Shown here one piece after another: positions 50,361 through 59,501 of a stretch of 64,000 nucleotides of DNA. The DNA lies in assembly GCA_964390495.1 (NCBI GenBank), contig CAYMIN010000005.1, forward strand, positions 112,755 to 176,754, in the 5' to 3' direction. The notes below the pieces were generated by a model. It saw only the letters and a list, made by a program, of their open reading frames with translations. It ran no database searches and was not told the origin of the DNA. This DNA is from UBA11051 sp964390495 (GTDB taxonomy: Bacteria > Armatimonadota > Zipacnadia > Zipacnadales > UBA11051). How positions within the stretch are numbered: the first letter of the stretch is position 1; every line of letters begins with the position of its first letter. The translations under genes were made by a program, and so were the position numbers.

Positions 50361-53300
50361 TCAGCCGGTCACGTCCGGCGGAATGCTGAGGTCCTCGCTG
50401 TCGAGCAGGACTTCCCCGGCCAATTCCACCTTCAGATGCGGAGATTCGCCCCCAGGTCCAGCCAACTTCAGCATGACGTGGTGGGACTTGTCATTGGCCC
50501 TGCAGGAGAACTCGACCGCGCGATTGCTAAGGCGTGCGGCGACATTCTCCGCGTGAGTTTCGCCGAACTCCAGCAGCGTCACCAGTACGACCTCGTCAGT
50601 AGGCGGAATATCGGCCTGAATATAGGGGTTATACTTCTCGGCCCCCGGGTAAGTGACATATGCCACCGCTACGTCGGCGGGATGCAGGAAGCGGATGCGC
50701 ATCTGCTGCTCCTGCTTGATGACTTCGACGGTGCCGGGCGCGGCGGGGGCACCGACCTGCAGCTCTTGCCCGTCGCGGGTGACCTGTGCCAGGCTGCCCG
50801 AGGAGTGTGGATGGAGCAGCCACTGGAAGCTGCGCGGCTGGCCGGCGGCGTGGAGGTCATCAACCATCAGCAGCAGGTCGGGCTTGAGGTAGATTAGGTG
50901 GCGATGAGCGCGGCTGAGCAGGGAGCTGCTGTAGGCGGCGGTGGCGTCGCCCATCGCATAGTCAAGACGGCGGCTGGTGGCAAAGAAGGGGATAGTGCCT
51001 CGCTTGCGGACCTGCATCTTGCCATCAACGAGTATGCAGTTATGGCCGACCGCTCCGCGCGCGAACTCGCGCAAAGCTCCACCCAGTGAGGAGGCATAGC
51101 CGCAGTCCTGGGCGAGTTCCACCCCGTCGCAGTAGATGAGGAAGTTGTTCTGGTCCATCTGATGATGGCCCTGGCCCGAGGAGCTGCACTGCAGGGCAAT
51201 GAAAGTTCCGCCCGGCTCCCAGCCCGACCGCAGGGAAGCCCAACCGGCATCGGGGAAAACGTCTCCAGGTCGCTGCGGGTCCCGCTCGGCAACCGGCATG
51301 TCGGGATCGAAGACCAGCACCTTGTAGTGGTCGTAGCCGCGCTGGCTGAGACTGCCCGTCTCCCGCAACCACCAGCCCGCAGTGCCGTCAGCGTTGTAAG
51401 CGCCGAGCAACGTCAGGGGGAAGTGCCACGGCACATACTGAGGTGCGCCGCCGGCATCAGCGAACCACGCCAGGTGAACCCGGTCGTTGGCCAGGAAGGC
51501 TGTGGCAAAGCGCGGCATCACCGGCAGGAAGGGATGATCGAGATGGTCCACACCCAGGTCGCGCTTGAGCGAGTCGGCCAGGAAAATCAGTAACCCGTAG
51601 GCCCATGAGTCGTACCCCATGCCCTCGGTGCGATGCGAGTTGGCCCGCTGGTCCCAGTAGTCGAGCAGGCAGTCCTCGGCCAGGCGGGTGCATGTTGCGG
51701 CGCCGGGAGTTTCACCCAGTGTCGCGATCGCGCACAGCCCCATTGCGGCGCTCCACAGCGCATAGCCGTTGCTGTTGCCCATGCCCCGGGAAAGCTCCGT
51801 ATAGAGCGGCAACAGCACATTGCGCTGGATCGCCTCGGCAGCCACAGCGCGCTCGTCGTCACTGAGCAAGTCATAGCACAGATCGTAGGCGAAGCAGACG
51901 CCCAGCGAGATGTTGCCGATCTCGAGAGATGGCCGGTTGTTGACCGGATCGTACCACTGCGGCCAGTTGCACAAGGCCAGCAGCAATTCGTTGGCGCGTT
52001 GGCCGTAACGGGCATTGCCGGTGGCGGCATAGGCGATTGCCAGGCTCTTGAGGCGCTCGGAAAGCGCGCCGGCGATGGGATTCCAGCTCAGCCCGCCACC
52101 TGCTTGCGGCATCTCTGTCGGCGGCCAGGGCAGGGATTTGTCGCCGAACTTTATCTCGGTCTCATCAAGGTATTTGTCGGCACGGGCGCGGATGTTTGCG
52201 AAAAGCGTTGCAGAGGAAGCACCGAAGACGCCCTGATTGGTATCAGCAACCTTCTCAGGAAACCTGGCTGCGGCCTCGGGGCTAATGATGGCCCGTGGAT
52301 GGCTCGCAGTCTTGCCTGTGAGTGGCTGCTCGTTGGCGAAGACTTCCTGGGCGGTGGGTGCGCGGCCGAGGATGACATCATCAATCTGCAGCGCGCCGCC
52401 CGGAAGCATGGTCGAAAGTCCTACGGAGGCACGGACCGAGCCTTCCGGGGCCAGGCTTTGCGTGGATACCTGGGACCACTCGCTGCCTAGGGACGCATCG
52501 TTGGTTGAGATGTCAGGATGGGAAAGCTCGGCTCCGTCGGCATCGTGAAAACGCAGCTCAAGACGAGCAGGCGCAAAGACGCTTGGGGCCAGGCCGAGGA
52601 TGCGAGCTCGGGCGCGAAGGCGGTAGATGCGGCCCGCCTCCACCTCAACATCCCCAAGCGGCACCCGCAGCCAGGGAGCAAAGGTCTGATTGCCCTCGGG
52701 GGCCGAGACCACCCAATAGCCACCGTCAGTGCCTTTGGCAAGGCTGGGATGGTAGCCGTAGTCGAGTAAATCGTTTGGAGCCTCCCGGTCAAAGTCCTGC
52801 TTGAAGAGGTCGCCGGTATCCTCGGCAGGAGGCAGCGCCAGTTGCCGGGGTGTATGGAGTTGCGGCCCCGGTGCAGGCTCCTGGACCAGCGGCGGCAGCT
52901 CCGGTCCGAAGCGCTCCTGGCCCTTGCCGTACAGGAGGTATAGCATAATCCGGTAGCGGAGTTCATCGCTGGTGGCATCGCGTCCGCCGTGCCCGAGGTC
53001 GCCGCAGGTCTGGATGATTTCGCCCTGGCCGTAGGGGATAGCGATCACCGCCGGCCTGCCGTTGGGCTCGGTAAGTAGCACCTTGGAGGGTGGCTCTATC
53101 GCCGCAATGGCGCAGCGGTAAACGCTGTAGCGGACGATCTGGCCGAGTGCCATGCCGGCGGTAATCGGGTGGGTGTTGTCGGCGACGAGCCAGTCCGGCC
53201 CGGGACCCCAACTGCCGGTATTGCTGCGACCACCCAGAATCACCTTAGGCGGCGGGCAGCCGTAGCTGCAGATTACCCGCCCACCGGCCTCGACATAGTC

Positions 53301-53603
53301 TGCCACCGCCGTCTGGGCAGCCTCGGTAAGCCCGTAAGCCTCCTGGCCGGCCTCACCGCGCGTGACGATGACCAGAGCCGTGTAGCCATCCAGGGCTTGC
53401 GGGTCCTCCAACTCAGCGCCGCTGATCGGCTGACCGATGCCCCCCAGTTGCTCGATGATGCCCAGGTAGGCCAGGCGGTACTTGTCACCGGCGAGGCCGA
53501 CGAGGGGCGGGTTCGCCGCAATCGCGCCGGCCTCTGCCAGCAGCAAGAGTGTGGATACCATGACGATCAAGCGGCGCACGCAGAGACGAGATGTAACTCT
53601 CAT
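50361..53603 (-). CDS. Secreted heparinase II/III-type polysaccharide lyase
   Basis: A 1080-residue exported protein. Signal peptide covers residues 12-30 (IVMVSTLLLLAEAGAIAA). Residues about 35-225 form a Rossmann-like/glutamine-amidotransferase-like domain (ALVIVTRGEAGQEAY, VEAGGRVICSYGCPPP). A CBM4/9-like domain follows at about 270-410. The alpha/alpha toroid of heparinase II/III spans about 470-760 (SHRTEGMGYDSWAYGLLIFL), then the heparinase II/III beta-sandwich with GHHQMDQNNFLIYCDGVELA and GHNCILVDG. These enzymes cleave uronate-containing polysaccharides by beta-elimination. The gene ends an operon with the aldolase and the Gfo/Idh/MocA gene. Substrate unknown. Confidence 0.82.
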   Translation of the reverse strand: MRVTSRLCVRRLIVMVSTLLLLAEAGAIAANPPLVGLAGDKYRLAYLGIIEQLGGIGQPISGAELEDPQALDGYTALVIVTRGEAGQEAYGLTEAAQTAVADYVEAGGRVICSYGCPPPKVILGGRSNTGSWGPGPDWLVADNTHPITAGMALGQIVRYSVYRCAIAAIEPPSKVLLTEPNGRPAVIAIPYGQGEIIQTCGDLGHGGRDATSDELRYRIMLYLLYGKGQERFGPELPPLVQEPAPGPQLHTPRQLALPPAEDTGDLFKQDFDREAPNDLLDYGYHPSLAKGTDGGYWVVSAPEGNQTFAPWLRVPLGDVEVEAGRIYRLRARARILGLAPSVFAPARLELRFHDADGAELSHPDISTNDASLGSEWSQVSTQSLAPEGSVRASVGLSTMLPGGALQIDDVILGRAPTAQEVFANEQPLTGKTASHPRAIISPEAAARFPEKVADTNQGVFGASSATLFANIRARADKYLDETEIKFGDKSLPWPPTEMPQAGGGLSWNPIAGALSERLKSLAIAYAATGNARYGQRANELLLALCNWPQWYDPVNNRPSLEIGNISLGVCFAYDLCYDLLSDDERAVAAEAIQRNVLLPLYTELSRGMGNSNGYALWSAAMGLCAIATLGETPGAATCTRLAEDCLLDYWDQRANSHRTEGMGYDSWAYGLLIFLADSLKRDLGVDHLDHPFLPVMPRFATAFLANDRVHLAWFADAGGAPQYVPWHFPLTLLGAYNADGTAGWWLRETGSLSQRGYDHYKVLVFDPDMPVAERDPQRPGDVFPDAGWASLRSGWEPGGTFIALQCSSSGQGHHQMDQNNFLIYCDGVELAQDCGYASSLGGALREFARGAVGHNCILVDGKMQVRKRGTIPFFATSRRLDYAMGDATAAYSSSLLSRAHRHLIYLKPDLLLMVDDLHAAGQPRSFQWLLHPHSSGSLAQVTRDGQELQVGAPAAPGTVEVIKQEQQMRIRFLHPADVAVAYVTYPGAEKYNPYIQADIPPTDEVVLVTLLEFGETHAENVAARLSNRAVEFSCRANDKSHHVMLKLAGPGGESPHLKVELAGEVLLDSEDLSIPPDVTG

Positions 53604-53655
53604 TTTGGCTGCGACCTCGCTTCCAAGAACGGCTGCCGGTGGCCCCGTGCCGCGG

Positions 53656-54684
53656 TCAGGTTACCGCCGGATTCCAGAGCAGATGGACGCGGTAGCCACC
53701 CGGGTCAGGGGACTTCAGGTAGCAGGCCTTAAGCGTCGGCTTCGCGCTGACCTCCTCCATCTCCAGCCCCTTGGCTTCGAGCTGGGCGATGGCCTCGTCC
53801 ATATTGTGTACCAGCACGCAGATGTGGGCCTTCTCCTCGGACGGCTCTTTCATCACTTCCAGGCGGCCCTTGCCCTGACCGGAGACGAAGACGGAGGAGT
53901 TGCCGACCGCCATGTCAAAGCCGAAGGTCTGCGCGTACCACTTGGCCTGCTCCTCGCCGCCACCGGCTTGAGTGGGGAAGATGCCGGGGTGCTCGATGCC
54001 GATGAAGACTGACTCGCCACGCGCCTTCTTCACGTACCACAGGACGTTGGTGATTTTCTCCCGGATAGCATCGAAGTCTCCGGCGGCGACCAGGTCTTTG
54101 ACGATGAGCTTGCTGCCGATGCCGAGCGCGGCGGCGCCGGCCTGGATCCAGGCGGTGACGCTTTCTTCGGTCACATCTACGCCGCCGGTGGGCATGATGG
54201 CGGTCCAGGGACATGGGCCGCTCATCGCTTTGGCGAAGCCCGGGCCCCCGACCTCGCCGCCGGGGAAGACCTTGACGATCTCCACGCCCAGCTCGTGAGC
54301 CTGCTGGATTTCCGTGGCGCTGCCGCAGCCGGGGGAGTACGGGATCTTGCGGCGGTTGCAGAGCCGGGCGACTTCCGGATTGAGCGTGGGACCGACTACG
54401 AAGTTAGCACCGTTGGCGATGTACATGGCCGCCGTTGGGGCGTCAATCACCGAGCCGACGCCCATGATCACGTGCGAGTACTGCTCCTGGCAGTACTTGA
54501 TGAGCTGAGAGAACACCTCGACCGCGAAGTCGCCACGGTTGGTAAACTCCGCGACATGGCCGCCGGCTTCGGCGATGGTGTCAACTATGGACTTGGCCAC
54601 CTCGATATCGCCATTGTAAAAGACCGGCACCAGACCGTCCTGGTAGATGGTATTGAGCGTCTCCATTCTTGAGAATTGTGCCAT
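53656..54684 (-). CDS. KDPG/KHG aldolase fused to a VOC-type domain
   Basis: A 342-residue protein. Residues 1 to about 215 are a 2-keto-3-deoxy-6-phosphogluconate/4-hydroxy-2-oxoglutarate aldolase with HVAEFTNRGDFAVEVF, SPGCGSATEIQQAHE and the Schiff-base Lys in EIVKVFPGGEVGGPG. The C-terminal ~125 residues are a VOC/glyoxalase-like domain (AKWYAQTFGFDMAVGNS, ICVLVHNMDEAIAQLEAKG). The aldolase would split KDPG or a related 2-keto-3-deoxy acid to pyruvate plus an aldehyde. The VOC part may bind a metal and act on a product or regulate; not known. AGGAGG precedes the ATG. It is the middle gene of a Gfo-aldolase-heparinase operon. Confidence 0.85.
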   Translation of the reverse strand: MAQFSRMETLNTIYQDGLVPVFYNGDIEVAKSIVDTIAEAGGHVAEFTNRGDFAVEVFSQLIKYCQEQYSHVIMGVGSVIDAPTAAMYIANGANFVVGPTLNPEVARLCNRRKIPYSPGCGSATEIQQAHELGVEIVKVFPGGEVGGPGFAKAMSGPCPWTAIMPTGGVDVTEESVTAWIQAGAAALGIGSKLIVKDLVAAGDFDAIREKITNVLWYVKKARGESVFIGIEHPGIFPTQAGGGEEQAKWYAQTFGFDMAVGNSSVFVSGQGKGRLEVMKEPSEEKAHICVLVHNMDEAIAQLEAKGLEMEEVSAKPTLKACYLKSPDPGGYRVHLLWNPAVT

Positions 54685-54831
54685 GGTAGAGCCTCCTGAG
54701 AGTTGTCAGAGCTATGCCGCAAAGCTATAGCCGGATATTGGGCGCAAGCGTTCGTTCCCGACACCCTAGATTGTAGATGTCCGTGACTGTGGCGTCAAGC
54801 CGCACGACCAAGGCCGGCCGGGGCCTGGGCG

Positions 54832-55869
54832 CTACTCGTAGAAGCCGCTGGCGCGCTTGCAGGCCTGGGTGACGCGGACGACTTCCAGCGCCTGCTCGGG
54901 CTTGACCACCATGGCCTTGCGCTCGCGTAGCACGGCCCATACGTTGTCGTAGAAGTCGCCGATGGACGGGCCTACGGAGGGGACTTCTTCCGATTGCCAC
55001 GGGATGGTATCGTCATTGCCGTATGCGCGGTCCGGCGGCGGCGCCTCGATGGCCTCAAGCTTTTTCAGCTTTTTGGGGTCGAACCATTCGATCTTGCTGG
55101 TCTTGCCATCGGACAGCAGCGTGCCGTAGGAGCCGAGGAGGGTCCACTTGGGCTCCGGGAACTTACAGACGCTGGACACCTCCATGTCATAGACCCGGCC
55201 ATTCTCAGCCTTCAGCAGGACTTTGACATGGTCCTCGACATCACCGGCGGCGGCGACATGCTTGAGATCGCAGAAGACATCCCGGACCGGCGCGCCGAGG
55301 AGCTGCAGGCCCAGGTCAATGAAGTGCGGGCAGGTGTTATTGATAACACCGCCGTCGTACTTGGCCAGGGTCTGCCAATCATTGCGGCGGCTGAAGCCCA
55401 ATGCGCGCATGCGGATCTCAAAGACCTCGCCGATGCGCTTGGAGTTGATGACATCGAGGATATGCCGACTCTCCGCCATGAAGCGGTAATTCTGATGTAT
55501 GAACAGCTTCTTGCCCGACTTCTTGGCAAGCTCAACCAGGCTGCGGGCGGCCTGGTAGCTGTCGGAGATTGGCTTCTCGCAGATGCAGTGCCGGCCGCTG
55601 TGCAGCACGGCCTTGGAGATAGGTACATGGGTACTGGAATAGGTGGCAACCACCGCGACGTCGGCATCGGCGTCTTCGAGCAAGGCCGTGTGGTCGGGGT
55701 AGGTGGCACAGCCGAACTCGGCTTGCACCTCCTCCATGCGCTGGGGTATCCAGTCGGTCACGGCTGTGATGCGGAAGCGTTCATCGTCACGCATGCGCCT
55801 GATGTGAATGTTGTAGCCTGATCGTCCCAGGCCGATAACGGCCACTGAAATCGGTTGCTGCTTGGCCAT
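54832..55869 (-). CDS. Gfo/Idh/MocA-family oxidoreductase
   Basis: A 345-residue NAD(P)-dependent oxidoreductase. It starts ISVAVIGLGRSGYNIHIRRM, a proper GxGxxG loop, with CEKPISDS (the EKP motif) near residue 97 and the C-terminal substrate domain containing GGVINNTCPHFIDLG. It probably oxidises a sugar, sugar acid or inositol-type alcohol. AAGGGA precedes the ATG. It is the first gene of the minus-strand trio with the KDPG aldolase-VOC and heparinase genes, which suggests that it acts on the depolymerised sugar before aldol cleavage. Distinct from the GCGPR subtype genes in the same island. Confidence 0.9.
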   Translation of the reverse strand: MAKQQPISVAVIGLGRSGYNIHIRRMRDDERFRITAVTDWIPQRMEEVQAEFGCATYPDHTALLEDADADVAVVATYSSTHVPISKAVLHSGRHCICEKPISDSYQAARSLVELAKKSGKKLFIHQNYRFMAESRHILDVINSKRIGEVFEIRMRALGFSRRNDWQTLAKYDGGVINNTCPHFIDLGLQLLGAPVRDVFCDLKHVAAAGDVEDHVKVLLKAENGRVYDMEVSSVCKFPEPKWTLLGSYGTLLSDGKTSKIEWFDPKKLKKLEAIEAPPPDRAYGNDDTIPWQSEEVPSVGPSIGDFYDNVWAVLRERKAMVVKPEQALEVVRVTQACKRASGFYE

Positions 55870-56120
55870 TTCTTCGTCCCTTTCGCAGTAATATCCTGAT
55901 TAGCGAGCCGCTGGGGAAGGTTAGCGGCGGCGCAACTGTGCAGGAGAGATGCTGTCGCAGGCTGTCAGTTCGCCGGCGGCAGTGCGAATACCTGCCCATT
56001 TGCTCGCGGTGTGAAGAAGTGGCGCGCCGTATCTACCGGACCGGAGAGCCGCGAAAAGGTATTCAATCCAGCAGGACGGAAATTGCACAGCATCTCTGGA
56101 GCATGAAAGGGTGCAGGCGG

Positions 56121-58118
56121 ATGCCCGCGACGGCTGACAAATGGTGGCAAAACGTCTTTTTCGGCCTTCACTATGACTTGCACGCCAATGCCAATGATAC
56201 CGAATTGGGGGCGGAGCTGACCCATGAGCGTCTGCGGGAACAGCTAGAGAAGGTCAAGCCGGACTTTGTGCAGTGCGACTGCAAGGGCCATCCCGGTTAC
56301 GCCAGCTATCCGACCAGGATCGGCAGTCCCAGTCCGGGCATCGTCAAAGATGCCCTGCGCATCCACCGCGATGTGACCACCGCGATGAGCCTGCCGCTGT
56401 CGGTGCACTACTCAGGTGTGTGGGATGACCGGGCGGTGGAACTGCACCCCGAATGGGCGCGAGTGGATGCCGAGGGCATGGGAGGCGGCGATCATGACGA
56501 GCGCAGGGCCGGCTACACCTGCCTGCTAAGCCCCTATCTTGACGAGCTGATGATCCCACAGATGATGGAGATCATTGACGAGTACGATGTGGACGGCTTC
56601 TGGGTTGACGGTGATTGCTGGGCGGTGCGTGAGTGCTACTGCGAGCGCTGCCGGGCTGAGTTCGAGCGGCGCACCGGAATCAGCGAGCCGCCCACCGACC
56701 GCGATGACCCCAATTGGGCCGCATGGCGTGGCTTCCATCGTGATTTGTTCGTCGAATATGTGCGCAAGTACGCCGAGGCCATCCATGCCCGCAAGCCGAA
56801 TTGCGCCGTGTGCAGCAACTGGATGTACTCGTTGCGAATGCCCGGGGCGGTGGCCGCGCCGGTTGACTATCTGTCAGGGGATTTCAGCCCCTCGTTCGGC
56901 TGCGAGCGGGCCGAGGCCGAGGCGCGTTACCTAGACGGCCATGACATGCCCTGGAACCTGATGGCATGGAGCTTTACTTGGACCTTCCCGGGGCACTCGG
57001 ATCATAAGCGTGCAGCCTGGCAAACCAAGACCGTAGCCGGCTTATGTCAGGAAGCGGCGGAGGTGATGTCCTGCGGCGGTGCGGTGTTTGTCTATAATGT
57101 ACCGCAGCGGAGTGGCTGGCTGACCGGCTGGCATCATGATATTCTTGCCGAGGTTGCGGACTTCTGCCGCCGGCGCCAAGCCTTCTCACAGCACACCGAA
57201 TCAGTACCGGAGGCGGCGGTACTGCTCAGCGACCCGCACGTGTGGCGTCATAACTCGGAAGCCTTCTGCGTCGGGGAGAGCACTTATAGCGCCGAAGGTG
57301 CCCTGCATCTGCTAGTCGAGAACCAGTACCATGTGGACCTACTGGACGAAACGCGGCTGATGCAGCGGATTGACCGGTATGCGCTGGTGGTCGTCGGGGA
57401 GCAAGACCCTATCTCGGAGCAGATGGCCGCGGCGCTGGCAGATTACGCTGATGGCGGCGGCACTGTCCTGATAAGCGGCAGCCACCTGGCCGACGCCCAC
57501 GCTGAGCTGACCGGAGTGCAGCCGGCCCGAGAAGCGGAAGAGGGGGTCTGGCACCTCGCGATAGACGGCGAGGCTGCTACCGTGGCCGGGCCGTGGCGGC
57601 CGGTGCGGGCGGTGGATGCCGAGGTCTATGCCCCGGTGATGGCTCAGCAAGAGCCTGACAAAGATGCGACCGAGTATCCCGCCGTGACCATACGCAGGAC
57701 CGGCAAGGGCCGGGTCGTCGCGATTCACGGGGAGTTGATGCGCAGCTACTACGTCAGCCACCACCCGCGCCTGCGCAATTTCGCCGGCAAGCTCCTGGAC
57801 AGCCTGAACCTCAGCCGCAAGGTGAGCGTGTGCGGCCCGAGCAGCCTGGAAGTGACGCTGCGGCGGCGCGACGGCTTGCTGGCGGTGCATCTGGTCAATC
57901 GGGCGGTCAACCCAACTCTGACGCCCCGGCTGCACATCGTTGAGGAGGTGCCGCCGACCGGTCCGGTGAGGGTGAAAGTGCAGGTTGAGGCTGAGCCGCA
58001 GCGGGTGAGGCTAGAGCCCGGCAGCCGACAGGTGCAATGGACTTACGCCGACGGCTGGGTCGAAGCGCACCTCGAGGCGGTCGCCATTCACGACATCATT
58101 GCTGTTGACTGCAGGTAG
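56121..58118 (+). CDS. Cytosolic glycosidase-like protein (GHL6/alpha-fucosidase-like)
   Basis: A 665-residue protein without a signal peptide. Start at 56121 is my choice (an in-frame ATG at 56103 is possible). The TIM barrel includes WWQNVFFGLHYDLHAN, EYDVDGFWVDGDCWA with a likely catalytic Asp, and the CYCERC Cys cluster shared with the glycosidase at 3830-6202. A Rossmann-like segment at about 420-515 (YALVVVGEQDPISEQM) resembles a beta-galactosidase trimerisation domain, and the C-terminus is beta-rich. It probably cuts oligosaccharides inside the cell. The family call is tentative. It is divergent from the oxidoreductase at 54832. Its stop lies inside an inverted repeat. Confidence 0.68.
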   Translation: MPATADKWWQNVFFGLHYDLHANANDTELGAELTHERLREQLEKVKPDFVQCDCKGHPGYASYPTRIGSPSPGIVKDALRIHRDVTTAMSLPLSVHYSGVWDDRAVELHPEWARVDAEGMGGGDHDERRAGYTCLLSPYLDELMIPQMMEIIDEYDVDGFWVDGDCWAVRECYCERCRAEFERRTGISEPPTDRDDPNWAAWRGFHRDLFVEYVRKYAEAIHARKPNCAVCSNWMYSLRMPGAVAAPVDYLSGDFSPSFGCERAEAEARYLDGHDMPWNLMAWSFTWTFPGHSDHKRAAWQTKTVAGLCQEAAEVMSCGGAVFVYNVPQRSGWLTGWHHDILAEVADFCRRRQAFSQHTESVPEAAVLLSDPHVWRHNSEAFCVGESTYSAEGALHLLVENQYHVDLLDETRLMQRIDRYALVVVGEQDPISEQMAAALADYADGGGTVLISGSHLADAHAELTGVQPAREAEEGVWHLAIDGEAATVAGPWRPVRAVDAEVYAPVMAQQEPDKDATEYPAVTIRRTGKGRVVAIHGELMRSYYVSHHPRLRNFAGKLLDSLNLSRKVSVCGPSSLEVTLRRRDGLLAVHLVNRAVNPTLTPRLHIVEEVPPTGPVRVKVQVEAEPQRVRLEPGSRQVQWTYADGWVEAHLEAVAIHDIIAVDCR

Positions 58119-58131
58119 CCGGTACCTGCAG
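58109..58131. repeat. Inverted repeat spanning the glycosidase stop codon
   Basis: CTGCAGGTA-GCCGG-TACCTGCAG, perfect 9-bp arms. No T-run follows, so a terminator is unlikely. It lies 160 bp ahead of the putative manganese transporter and might be an operator; unsupported. Confidence 0.45.
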
Positions 58132-58290
58132 ATCGGCTGAAAGGCCCCACAGCAGCGGGGACACCCAGTGTATGCGGTGCGGGTTACAAGGCGGTTGGTG
58201 TTGACGGATATATCGTTCCGAGCGCCACTACGGGCAGTTACGCAGAGCTCGATTCTACTGATGATAGTGAAGAGATAGAGGTCGTCGCAC

Positions 58291-59445
58291 ATGACGGACG
58301 TGATTGATTTGCTTATGGAGTCGGCCGCAGGCTCTTTCCTGCAGGTCGGCGTTTTTGTGGGCGCAATGTTGCTGTTCTTCGGCTACGTAAACTACAGAAC
58401 TGCCGGCGGACTGATAGCGACGATTGATCGGCTCAAGCGCTTTCAGGTGCCGATGGGAGCGGTCCTAGGGGTTTCACCAGGCTGTGGGGGCGCCATCTTC
58501 ATCATGCCTTTGTATATCCGAGGCACGGTCACTTTCGGCACGGTAGTGGCGACCCTGATCGCCACGATGGGTGATTCGTCTTTTGTAATCATCTCACGAT
58601 TGCCACAGCATGCCCTGTACGTCCACCTGATTTCGTTTGTCGTAGGCATCATCAGCGGTTACGTCGTGGACGCTCTGGGTATCGGGAAAAGCCTGGTGCG
58701 TCCGCGCCAAGCAACGGCTTCCCGTCCGGCGCCCTCAGGCGAGGATAGATACCCCCACCTGGGCCATGAGAGTGGTGACGACATTGCCAAGGCTTTGCAC
58801 CCAGAGGGCTGGGAGCTGCCGCACACTGTCGGCTATCAGCTTACGCATCGTGGGTACGTACTCTATTGGATAATCGTCGGATTGGGCTTTGCTCTGGGGG
58901 TGAGGTTACTGCTCCAGAAGGATGTTACTCAGTGGCTGGATCTCGATCTCAATCGTCTGGTGGGATTACTAGGCGTAGGCCTCTCAATCGTCTGGTTATT
59001 CGCAGGTCGGCACGCTATTGGCGATGATACCCACGCTGAACTGGAAGAGAAGGTCGCTTCCGTGAAGGAAATGTTCGTTCACAATGCCCACGAAACTGCA
59101 TTCGTGACTGTCTGGGTATTTGTGGCCCTGAGCGCCTATAGCCTGTTTATGCACTTCAGCCAAGTGGATTTGGCGGCCGTTATTAACCAAACGGGCGTAT
59201 TGGTCGTAGTCGCCGCAGCCTGCATTGGACTGATCCCCGGCTGCGGGCCGCAGATCGTTCTCGTAACGCTGTACACCGAGGGCATCATCCCCTTTTCGGC
59301 CCTCGTAGCTCAGACACTCAGCCAGGATGGCGATGCTCTTTTCCCGCTTATTGCTATGCACCCTCGCGCTGCGTTGCTGGCAACCATCTGTACAACAGTA
59401 CCAGCGCTTGTTGTCGGGGTGTTGCTGTACTACCTGGGGCTATAA
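58291..59445 (+). CDS. ArsP_2-like putative manganese transporter
   Basis: A 384-residue polytopic membrane protein with about 10 hydrophobic helices and a hydrophilic loop near residues 140-190. It has two copies of a glycine/cysteine motif, GVSPGCGGAIFIMPLYIRG (about residue 63) and GLIPGCGPQIVLVTLYTEG (about 310), which suggests duplicated halves. The pattern matches the ArsP_2/DUF2899 group annotated as putative manganese transporters. Direction and substrate are not proven. A GAGGT-like ribosome site precedes the ATG. The neighbouring genes are carbohydrate-related and do not explain it; the upstream 170 bp were searched by eye for a yybP-ykoY riboswitch, without a match. Confidence 0.75.
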   Translation: MTDVIDLLMESAAGSFLQVGVFVGAMLLFFGYVNYRTAGGLIATIDRLKRFQVPMGAVLGVSPGCGGAIFIMPLYIRGTVTFGTVVATLIATMGDSSFVIISRLPQHALYVHLISFVVGIISGYVVDALGIGKSLVRPRQATASRPAPSGEDRYPHLGHESGDDIAKALHPEGWELPHTVGYQLTHRGYVLYWIIVGLGFALGVRLLLQKDVTQWLDLDLNRLVGLLGVGLSIVWLFAGRHAIGDDTHAELEEKVASVKEMFVHNAHETAFVTVWVFVALSAYSLFMHFSQVDLAAVINQTGVLVVVAAACIGLIPGCGPQIVLVTLYTEGIIPFSALVAQTLSQDGDALFPLIAMHPRAALLATICTTVPALVVGVLLYYLGL

Positions 59446-59501
59446 GAGACAGATCGGTCTCATCAGATGTGAGTGTTTAGCCCGGGATCTACCGAGAAAG
59501 G

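Noticed and set aside
58119..58290. Possible yybP-ykoY manganese riboswitch ahead of the putative manganese transporter
   Set aside because: I could not find the conserved loop sequences; only the stop-codon palindrome and unstructured sequence.
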